Assembly (NCBI RefSeq): GCF_018271995.1 | Contig: NZ_JAGUCO010000005.1 | Location: forward strand, 1 to 64,000 | Reading direction: 5' to 3' | Source of the DNA: Carboxylicivirga linearis | GTDB lineage: Bacteria; Bacteroidota; Bacteroidia; Bacteroidales; Marinilabiliaceae | Length of the DNA: 64,000 nucleotides | Shown here: one piece after another, positions 1 to 6,238 of the stretch | Layout: every line of letters starts with the position of its first letter | Position numbering within the stretch: the stretch's first letter is position 1 | The notes under the pieces: generated by a model | The model's database searches: none | What the model was told of the DNA's origin: nothing | What the model saw: only the letters and a program-made list of their open reading frames with translations | Translations under genes and position numbers: made by a program

Positions 1-474
1 GCCTTTGATAATGTCACAACAGCGTTAACTGTAACAGCTCAGTATACCATCAATAGCTATGAAGTTAGTTTTGTAGATTGGGACGGAGAGGTGTTGAAGA
101 CAGAAAATGTTGATTATGGAAGTTCAGCCACAGCCCCATTAGATCCAACACGCACAGGTTATAGCTTTACAGGTTGGGATGTCTCATATGATAATGTAAC
201 CAGTGATTTGACTGTGACAGCACAATATGATGTTGTTAATAGTGTGGTTGATGTACAGAAGAAAACGATAAAAATTTATCCTAATCCTGCCATTACTCAG
301 TTTATACTAGAGGGAGCAGAAGGGGCTGATGTAAGTATTTATGATGCTGCCGGTAAATTAGTTAGGCGAATGTCGGATATTGTTAATAAACAATTAGTGT
401 TGGTTAACGATTTACCTAAGGGAATATATTTCCTGAAAATTGGAACTGAAGTACATAGAGTAATTGTTCAATAA
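1..474 (+). CDS. C-terminal part of a secreted repeat protein with a Por-secretion sorting domain
   Basis: Partial gene: the reading frame is open from the first base and the start lies left of the window. The visible ~157 residues hold the end of one repeat unit and one complete unit of about 60 residues with the pattern TGYSFTGWD...VTSDLTVTAQY. This is the Listeria-Bacteroides (InlB B-repeat/Flg_new) type found in bacterial surface proteins. The last ~75 residues (IKIYPNPAITQFIL ... LPKGIYFLKIG) are a typical type A C-terminal sorting domain of the Bacteroidota type IX secretion system, so the protein is exported across the outer membrane and probably anchored or released there. What the missing N-terminal part does cannot be told. 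A terminator-like hairpin follows about 60 bp downstream. Confidence 0.85.
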   Translation, partial: AFDNVTTALTVTAQYTINSYEVSFVDWDGEVLKTENVDYGSSATAPLDPTRTGYSFTGWDVSYDNVTSDLTVTAQYDVVNSVVDVQKKTIKIYPNPAITQFILEGAEGADVSIYDAAGKLVRRMSDIVNKQLVLVNDLPKGIYFLKIGTEVHRVIVQ

Positions 475-534
475 AAACTAAAAAGAGGTAATAGAACCTA
501 GTGACTTGAGTAAAGTCTTTAAATATAGAGTTGG

Positions 535-567
535 CAAGGGTATTGTATTTACGATACCCTTGACTTT
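535..567 (+). terminator. Intrinsic terminator after the T9SS cargo gene
   Basis: The 9-bp perfect stem caagggtat/atacccttg closes a loop that can pair further through GTA/TAC. It is followed by actttttc. It lies 60 bp after the stop codon at 474. Confidence 0.7.
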
Positions 568-928
568 TTCTAGAGGTCAGTCATAAGTTAGAACCCAGCA
601 GATTATATCAAGACGATTAAGCGCCATGTAAATCGCCAACAGCTATTGGCTAATAGCTAACAGCTTTTTATCTTCTGTTTTACTTCGTTCAACTAAAAGT
701 GCAGTGGTTTATTAGCATAATACGCGTATTCTGCTATTTTTGTAAACGCTAATTATTTAACCAGACACAATGAACCTATATTTCTTACCTATATGCTTTT
801 ACTTCCAAAAAAGTGCGTCAATTCCTTAATCGTTTATAAACGTATTTTCTTAAATAAACGACTATAAGTAATTAAAACGCTTTTATAACAGCCAAACCGG
901 TATTTACAAAAGATTAGGTAGAGATGGC
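568..928. other. Gene-free interval with short palindromes
   Basis: I see no convincing gene here. Two symmetric sequences stand out: agctatt/aatagct at 641-658, and a 22-bp imperfect palindrome centred on AATACGCGTATT at 714-735. From 872 onward the frame of the next gene is already open and reads like coding sequence, so the right end may be part of that gene or of a longer ancestor. Confidence 0.5.
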
Positions 929-1681
929 GTGTATATAGTAGTTGTAAACCATTTGGGCACAGACCTTCGAGCAATACCTAACTGGAAAAATGAGAAAAAT
1001 AATTATAAAAGAATAGAACTAATGGACACTAATATGATACCAGGACTTATAAAAGCTGAATTTGGTTATGAGGGGACAATTAAACTAGATTCATGGGCTG
1101 GATTTCAAAGTAGAAATGGAGGTTATGGCTCAATTAGTTCGTCAGAAGACTTTGATGGCAGTTGTAGACTTGCAACCGGAGGAGATATGGCAGATAATAA
1201 TCCAGAAATTAAGGATTTTCATATAAAAGCCTATGAATTTACAATTAAAAATCAGGAATTGATTAAAAACATGATTCTAGAATATCTGCAAAAGGAATAT
1301 AAAGGCTTGCAAGAAGAGTATGGATATGATGATGAGGAAAAGGAACAATACATGCCCGATGTTTTGGACATAAGCGGGTTTAGGAAACTGATTGGATTAT
1401 CTAATGTTCACTTGTTAAATGTGGAGAAAGAAGGTATTGGATATGTCGGTTATGAGTTCGGGTGCACGTGGGATAATGAACATGGATTCGGAGTGATGAC
1501 ACACAAAGATAGGATAGTTAGTTTTGGTGGTGCAGATTCTTCTTTTTTAACTTGGATTGCAAGAAAAGATATTGAACCGATTGAAAAAGAAACGGATGAT
1601 TCTAAATCAGAGGAAACTGACACCCAAAATAAAACAGAGATTATAGATAACAGAAAACCTTGGTGGAAATTCTGGAAGTAA
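929..1681 (+). CDS. DUF6985-like protein
   Basis: Soluble 250-residue protein with no signal peptide or membrane segment. The C-terminal half contains GYVGYEFGCTWDNEHGFG followed by GVMTHKDRIVSFGGADSSFLTW. I associate this pattern with DUF6985, a domain often seen in orphan or immunity-type genes of Bacteroidota, but no biochemical function is known to me. The tail is charged and ends in RKPWWKFWK. The start is uncertain: GTG at 929 is used here, ATG at 1022 is the next good candidate, and the frame is open without a stop back to 872. The gene is followed 5 bp later by the first copy of a palindromic repeat element and looks like a single-gene unit. Confidence 0.6.
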   Translation: MYIVVVNHLGTDLRAIPNWKNEKNNYKRIELMDTNMIPGLIKAEFGYEGTIKLDSWAGFQSRNGGYGSISSSEDFDGSCRLATGGDMADNNPEIKDFHIKAYEFTIKNQELIKNMILEYLQKEYKGLQEEYGYDDEEKEQYMPDVLDISGFRKLIGLSNVHLLNVEKEGIGYVGYEFGCTWDNEHGFGVMTHKDRIVSFGGADSSFLTWIARKDIEPIEKETDDSKSEETDTQNKTEIIDNRKPWWKFWK

Positions 1682-1686
1682 AAAAC

Positions 1687-1889
1687 GGTTTACAACAATG
1701 TATAAAAAACATAAGTGGTTCAGTAGGTTACGAAGCTTTCGTACATTTAATCAGCTCCGCCAAATCTGCGATTTGACGGGTTGTTTTAAGAATATTAATT
1801 TGTGTCAAAACGCAAATTTGGCTCTGTGCAACTTGACAAGTAAGAGCTTCAAAATCACTTACGTTTCTTATACTTAACGTTGGCGGCAA
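1687..1889 (+). repeat. Palindromic intergenic repeat element, copy A
   Basis: About 200 bp bounded by an imperfect inverted repeat: 1693-1720 pairs with 1851-1882 (shared core AACRTWAAGTGATT-like arms around GTATAAAAAAC/GTATAAGAAAC). Inside is the hairpin CAAATC-TGC-GATTTG at 1761-1775 and a right-half motif AAATTTGGCTC near 1814. The right end reads AACGTTGGCGGCAAGC. Copies B (2991-3197) and C (5297-5395, right half only) share the internal hairpin or the right-half motif and a similar right end. The element fills the space between two orphan genes. Confidence 0.7.
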
Positions 1890-1920
1890 GCAAGGTACAT
1901 ACTATAAATAAAAACTAAAA

Positions 1921-2988
1921 TTGAGAAAGAAAAAGCATCATTTCATTCCAAAATTCATTTTAAGAAATTTTTCAGTTGACAATGGAATATTTCAATATAG
2001 GCATGATAGTGGAAAAATATTTAAAAGTTCAATTGAAGATGCTTTTGCTAAGAAAGACTTAAATACAATTGTAGATAATAATAAAGAGGAACATACAAAT
2101 TTAATTGAGGATACTTACGATAAATATTTTGAACACCCTGCTAGTTTGTCAATTCAAAAAATATTAAATGATATAGAAAAGATTCCTCCATCAGGAAAAG
2201 ATTTCTCTGCTGATGATTTCTTAACTTTATTACGGTTCACTATTCTTAGTAATTTAAGAACACCATACACAATGGCTGCGACACATCATGCAACCAGAGT
2301 CAGTGCTTATGGAATAGTTTTACTAAAATATTTTATGGATTTTGGAACGGTAAATTTTCCAGAGGAAATGGATATTGATAAAGGGATGTTGTTTGGTCAT
2401 TTGGAGGATTTTGACGAATCAACAAGATTACTAGCTGATTTGAAATTAACACTTTATTATCATCGCTTACCTGATTGTTATTTTATTATACCTGATCAAT
2501 TTGCAGTTATTTCATCTCCTAATAATTGCAAATTTTCTGATCCAGATTTGAAAATATATTTACCTATGTCAAGTAATGTTGTTGTATGCTTTGAAAGAAT
2601 AGAAAGAGCTTTCTCAAAAGGAACGTGCGAGATTGACAAAAACTTTATAGAAAAGATAAACCTCTATTTCTTGAACAACTCATACGATTCTGTAGGCTGT
2701 CAGAATAAAGCATATCTAACTGAATTTATAAGACGTTATAAGAACAAATTTACACCGCTTACAAAGTTTAATCCATATAAGGGTTTTTCAAAAATCAAAC
2801 AACAAATTCAATTTGAAATTATATCTAAACTTGCATTAAATAATTCAAACATAGATATAGAAAAGGGATTTTATACACACCTTAACAATAAACATGAATT
2901 TAAAATCCTTAATGAATCTGAATTTCAAGCTGAAGTTCACAAATTGAAAAGTACCATTAATATTAATAAAAGGATAACTCTATTATAA
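1921..2988 (+). CDS. DUF4238-like protein
   Basis: 355-residue soluble protein. The N-terminus KKKHHFIPKFILRNFS matches the HFIPxFYLRxF signature of DUF4238, a family of unknown function scattered in accessory regions. The rest is helical and charged, with no signal peptide or membrane span. The start is TTG at 1921: the next in-frame ATG is more than 100 residues inside, and the family signature lies at residues 5-14, so the non-ATG start is well supported. It stands alone between repeat copies A and B, 32 bp after A and a few bases before B. Base composition is AT-rich like its neighbours. The family is assigned by motif recall, not by a search. Confidence 0.7.
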   Translation: MRKKKHHFIPKFILRNFSVDNGIFQYRHDSGKIFKSSIEDAFAKKDLNTIVDNNKEEHTNLIEDTYDKYFEHPASLSIQKILNDIEKIPPSGKDFSADDFLTLLRFTILSNLRTPYTMAATHHATRVSAYGIVLLKYFMDFGTVNFPEEMDIDKGMLFGHLEDFDESTRLLADLKLTLYYHRLPDCYFIIPDQFAVISSPNNCKFSDPDLKIYLPMSSNVVVCFERIERAFSKGTCEIDKNFIEKINLYFLNNSYDSVGCQNKAYLTEFIRRYKNKFTPLTKFNPYKGFSKIKQQIQFEIISKLALNNSNIDIEKGFYTHLNNKHEFKILNESEFQAEVHKLKSTININKRITLL

Positions 2989-2990
2989 AT

Positions 2991-3197
2991 GCCAGCCGCT
3001 AACACGCTAGTATAAAGCATATGGCGGTGGTGGTTTATAAGAAGTTGAGTGAGGTAATCGAACACCGCCAAATCTTTGATTTGGCTTTAGAAATGAAAAG
3101 GTAAAAACAAATAAAAGATTTGGCTCAGTGGAGTTTTGGAAGGTATGATTCGTTAAATAGCCATACGCTTCATCTAGCCAACGTTATGCGGCAGCTA
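2991..3197 (+). repeat. Palindromic intergenic repeat element, copy B
   Basis: About 205 bp starting 3 bp after the DUF4238 stop codon. The ends form an imperfect ~33-bp inverted repeat: 2995-3026 (GCCGCTAACACGCTAG...) against 3160-3193 (...CATCTAGCCAACGTTATGC). A perfect 8-bp hairpin GCCAAATC-TTT-GATTTGGC lies at 3067-3085, and the motif AGATTTGGCTCAGTGGAG follows from 3117. The right end AACGTTATGCGGCAGC resembles that of copy A. The start codon of the next gene (ATG at 3186) lies inside the right arm. Confidence 0.75.
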
Positions 3198-3473
3198 AAA
3201 CATCACAATACCCAAATATTAAAATTGAATAAGACATTTTATTATATAACGTTAATAATATCAGTATTAGGTATACCTTTCTTCGGGTTCGGAATAATTA
3301 ATACAATGGTAAGCTTAAAATATGAGACTGAGAATCCAACTGACTGTATATCTTCTATCACAGGACAAGATTTATGTTTGACAATTCAAGTACTAAAAAT
3401 TCTTATCGTAGCTTGTGTTGTGACAATAGTCTTGTTGTTAGCATTTAGGAACCGTATTTTAAAGATTAAATAG
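3186..3473 (+). CDS. Small two-span membrane protein
   Basis: 95 residues if started at ATG 3186, with a predicted membrane span near residues 17-40 (TFYYITLIISVLGIPFFGFG) and another near 70-90 (LKILIVACVVTIVLLLAF). An upstream TTG at 3120 would add 22 residues, but those fall inside repeat element B and read as non-coding, so I prefer 3186. The gene ends in TAG directly abutting the ATG of the next gene (stop 3471-3473, start 3474), which implies translational coupling. I do not recognise a family. The pairing with a soluble, charged partner between mobile-looking repeats would suit a small immunity or toxin-antitoxin-like module, but nothing in the sequence proves that. Confidence 0.55.
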   Translation: MRQLKHHNTQILKLNKTFYYITLIISVLGIPFFGFGIINTMVSLKYETENPTDCISSITGQDLCLTIQVLKILIVACVVTIVLLLAFRNRILKIK

Positions 3474-3959
3474 ATGACAAGTAAGAACTTAAATTCAAAA
3501 GACAAACAGGCAGAACTTGAGAAGTTTCGGGACTTGATTTTGGCGACGCTTGACTATTATATCGAAAATGAGGTAATGCAAATGAATATTGCTGACTTTG
3601 ACTCAAATGAATATTACAAAAATCTTAAAATCCAAACCGAAGAAAACTATCAAAAAGGACGACTGACAAAACTCAAGCAATGGTTTCGTGATTTTACAGA
3701 AATGCAGGTAGAAACAAGAGACTTGAAATTTAACAAGTATCTGCAAGAGAAAACCAAGTATGATATTGACATTTTTAAAGACTATTTCCAGCGAGTTGAC
3801 AAAATAATTGAGAAAGGAAAAATTACAACAGACAACCAATTTTATGACATAAGTATAATGGTTGACCAACTTTGCCATATTGAACCAATTGACAATGTGA
3901 AAATTGAAAAGTTTAATGGGCTTCTAAGAGATTATGAAGAAAGAAAATCAAGAAAATAA
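3474..3959 (+). CDS. Hypothetical soluble protein coupled to the small membrane protein
   Basis: 161-residue, strongly charged, largely helical protein with no signal peptide or membrane segment (for example LEKFRDLILATLDYYIENEV near the start and a lysine-rich C-terminus). The ATG follows the stop of the preceding membrane-protein gene without any spacer, so the two are probably translated together. I recognise no domain. Its composition and AT content match the neighbouring orphan genes. It ends about 105 bp before the VOC gene with no repeat element between them. Confidence 0.55.
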   Translation: MTSKNLNSKDKQAELEKFRDLILATLDYYIENEVMQMNIADFDSNEYYKNLKIQTEENYQKGRLTKLKQWFRDFTEMQVETRDLKFNKYLQEKTKYDIDIFKDYFQRVDKIIEKGKITTDNQFYDISIMVDQLCHIEPIDNVKIEKFNGLLRDYEERKSRK

Positions 3960-4063
3960 AAAGCCGACCGCATTTAAAGAAATGTCGCAATATTACAATT
4001 ACAAGAAATGGCTCCAATATAATTTTGTATCGTTAAATTCTTACAAACTAAAATTTTAAAACG

Positions 4064-4420
4064 ATGAGAAAAATAATTTCTTGGGTAGAAATACCTGCAA
4101 CGGACATTGAAAGAGCTGCAAAATTTTATAGTAAAGTGTTGAATCTAGAAATCCAAGTGATGGATTTTGGAAAGGAAAAAATGGCATGTTTCCCCAATGG
4201 AGAGGGTGCAATCTCTCAAGCCCCGGATTTTAATCCGGCACCGAATGGTGTTTTAGTGAGTTTTGACACAGAAAAAGGGTTGAGTGCTGCGTTGGATATT
4301 GTAGTGGAAAATGGAGGAGAAATAGTTCAATCTAAAACGAAAATTGAAGCAGAAGGCAGAGGGTATTTTGCTTTAATTATTGATACTGAAGGAAACAAAA
4401 TTGGACTATACGAAGATTAA
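4064..4420 (+). CDS. VOC (glyoxalase/bleomycin-resistance fold) family protein
   Basis: 118-residue single-domain protein. It begins ISWVEIPATDIERAAKFYSK and ends YFALIIDTEGNKIGLYED, the two conserved ends of the vicinal-oxygen-chelate fold. The metal ligands normal for glyoxalase I are only partly evident, so the reaction and substrate cannot be given; many such proteins bind or detoxify small electrophiles. It starts from ATG at 4064. The AraC-type regulator gene begins 60 bp downstream in the same direction. A weak hairpin separates them (4435-4459), so co-transcription is possible but not certain. Confidence 0.8.
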   Translation: MRKIISWVEIPATDIERAAKFYSKVLNLEIQVMDFGKEKMACFPNGEGAISQAPDFNPAPNGVLVSFDTEKGLSAALDIVVENGGEIVQSKTKIEAEGRGYFALIIDTEGNKIGLYED

Positions 4421-4434
4421 TACTTAAAAAAAAT

Positions 4435-4459
4435 AGAGACTTAATAACTTTGAGTCTCT
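4435..4459 (+). terminator. Weak hairpin after the VOC gene
   Basis: The 7-bp arms agagact/agtctct are separated by 11 bases and followed by gttctttc. The T-run is poor, so it may only attenuate readthrough into the AraC gene. Confidence 0.3.
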
Positions 4460-4480
4460 GTTCTTTCTAAATGAGTTAAA

Positions 4481-5290
4481 ATGGAATATAATATTTCTAA
4501 ACCTTCAATGTTCTTATCTCAATACATTAAATACTATTGGAGTATAGAAAATTGTATGCCTGCAGGCAAAGAGCACATCCAAAGAATTGTTCCAAATGGA
4601 TTATTTGAAATGATTTTTTATTTTGGAAATAAGCCAAAAACTACAGACCCAAATAAAGCAATTAATGATAATATCATCCTTACCGGTCAGTTGAAAAACT
4701 ATCATGATTTAAAAGTTACCGGTAACCTTTCACTATTTGCAATATATTTTCTTCCTAATGGCATATCAATGTTTCTTGACTTACCAATTAAAGAAACATT
4801 TAATTATAGTATTCCTCTCCGGTTGCTAATTAAGGATAAAGTAAACCAACTTGAAGATGATTTATCACTTGCAGAAACTTTTGAACAAAGAATTGCGATT
4901 TCAGAAAATTTCCTGATTACCCAAATTCAGAAGAATGAAAAAAAATATAAATACGATAGAATTAGAAACGTTATTAATCATATAAACCAAGCCAAAGGCA
5001 TCATAGATATAGAGGATTTAGCATCGAAAACCTTTTTGAGCAGAAAACAATTTGAACGCACATTCTCTGATTTTATTGGTACTTCACCGAAACAGTTTTT
5101 AAAGGTTGTTCGATTTCAGAATGCAATTTATGAGAAGTCAAAAAACACAGAATTAAATTTAACAGAAATTGCTCACAAGTGCGGTTATTTCGATCAATCA
5201 CATATGATTAATGAATTTAAAGCATTATCGGGAAGAACACCCACAGATTATTTTGAAAATGGAGATTATTTTTCTGACTATTTTGGGTAA
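4481..5290 (+). CDS. AraC family transcriptional regulator (DUF6597-type N-terminus)
   Basis: 269 residues. The N-terminal ~150 residues (YIKYYWSIEN ... RIVPNGLFEMIFYFGN ... FAIYFLPNGISMFLDLP) match the cupin-like ligand domain of the DUF6597 regulator class. The C-terminal ~100 residues hold the two helix-turn-helix motifs of AraC proteins (IEDLASKTFLSRKQFERTFS and LTEIAHKCGYFDQSHMINEF). It probably acts as a cytoplasmic activator responding to a small molecule. Its target may be the adjacent VOC gene, but the effector is unknown. The last codons run straight into the right half of repeat element C, so the 3' end of this gene may have been shaped by the element. Confidence 0.85.
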   Translation: MEYNISKPSMFLSQYIKYYWSIENCMPAGKEHIQRIVPNGLFEMIFYFGNKPKTTDPNKAINDNIILTGQLKNYHDLKVTGNLSLFAIYFLPNGISMFLDLPIKETFNYSIPLRLLIKDKVNQLEDDLSLAETFEQRIAISENFLITQIQKNEKKYKYDRIRNVINHINQAKGIIDIEDLASKTFLSRKQFERTFSDFIGTSPKQFLKVVRFQNAIYEKSKNTELNLTEIAHKCGYFDQSHMINEFKALSGRTPTDYFENGDYFSDYFG

Positions 5291-5296
5291 AAAAAT

Positions 5297-5395
5297 GAAA
5301 GAAAAACAAATAAAAGCTTTGGCTCACTTGCGTTTTGAAAAGTTGGTTGGTTCAATCTCCATACACTTCATCCAGCAACCGCTAACCCCTGAATA
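5297..5395 (+). repeat. Palindromic intergenic repeat element, copy C (right half only)
   Basis: This stretch aligns almost base for base with the right half of copy B: AAAAACAAATAAAAG, then CTTTGGCTCACTTG and CCATACACTTCATCCAGC, ending AACCGCTAACCCC. The left half with the CAAATC/GATTTG hairpin is absent because AraC coding sequence occupies that place. This is a truncated copy. Confidence 0.7.
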
Positions 5396-5819
5396 TATAT
5401 ACCTTAAAAAAGATGATTATCCTGTCACAATAATTAGCTCCCCACTCACTAAAGCAGTAAAACGGTTCTGCTTTAAAGTATGTAGGTGGAGTTAATGTGC
5501 TTAAATCATAATTATATTATCTGCATCCAGGTGTTTGTAAATAGTTAGAATAAGAAAATCAAAAGAGCACTAAAAGTTTTGTCAGATAATTGTTTCAATC
5601 AGGCAATTCTTAAAAGTTAACCTGCCCCTTTTAATGGCGAATACTATACAGAGCTACTTTTTAGAGGTGTTACAGATTGCCAATACTTAGTTGATTACTT
5701 CAAAGTATTTCATCGGAACGAAATTTAAGATAGATCATAATATTATTTAACGAAAAACGTTATGTTTATCAAATTTGATTCGGAATAAAAGCATGTAAAG
5801 GCGAAAAACCGAAATGTAA
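5396..5819. other. Gene-poor AT-rich interval
   Basis: No credible gene. A hairpin AAAGCAG-taaaacggtt-CTGCTTT lies around 5452-5475, flanked by imperfectly paired arms. The rest has frequent stops in all frames and probably contains decayed coding sequence leading to the cupin remnant that follows. Confidence 0.4.
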
Positions 5820-6026
5820 CATGGAAAAATCCAATTTCAAGTTGATAATGACCTTTTTAATATTCAAGAGGGCTCAATTATTAGGGTTGCTCCTAATGGA
5901 AAAAGAACATGGCGAAACAATTCTGATGACATAATGATACTAATGGTAATTCAGTCAAAAGTAGGAAAATTAGAGAATTATAATGTTCTTGATGGCTTTG
6001 GAGTAAGTGGAGAAATTTTAAAATGA
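5820..6026 (+). pseudogene. Remnant of a cupin-domain protein gene
   Basis: The +3 frame between the stop at 5817-5819 and the stop at 6024-6026 reads as protein without a usable start. It shows KIQFQVDND, then EGSIIRVAPNGKRTWRNNS and IQSKVGKLENYNVLDGF. This is the second half of a small cupin domain (glycine-rich strand, R-W-R-N-N-S segment, conserved C-terminal tail). The first half with the metal-binding histidines is missing, so I read it as a 5'-truncated, non-functional gene. Confidence 0.55.
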
Positions 6027-6238
6027 ATGCAAAGAAGTAAACAAATAACTTTTATCAATAGGCTGTATAGATAGTGTGATTATGTTCGTGTTGTACTTGG
6101 TATTTACATGGATACAAGATTATATATAATTGACTTTCTGATTGAAGAAGGAGGTAAGGATGAGGTGTTTTTATTCTTAATGTATCATATTTTATAAATT
6201 TTATAATTATATTAGTTGAACAATATAAAAAATGAAAT

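Noticed and set aside
1-240. Tandem units as a DNA-level repeat array
   Set aside because: The similarity is at protein level (InlB B-type repeats within a gene), not an independent DNA repeat.
3120-3185. N-terminal extension of the small membrane protein from a TTG
   Set aside because: It lies wholly inside repeat element B, whose bases are conserved in copy C where no such protein is encoded.
1687-5395. Classical integron with attC sites
   Set aside because: No integrase gene in the window and the core sites match the attC consensus only loosely, so I report cassette-like repeats rather than an integron.
5211-5495. Open frame of 94 codons after the AraC gene
   Set aside because: It overlaps the AraC 3' end in another frame and then translates the repeat element; no protein-like features.
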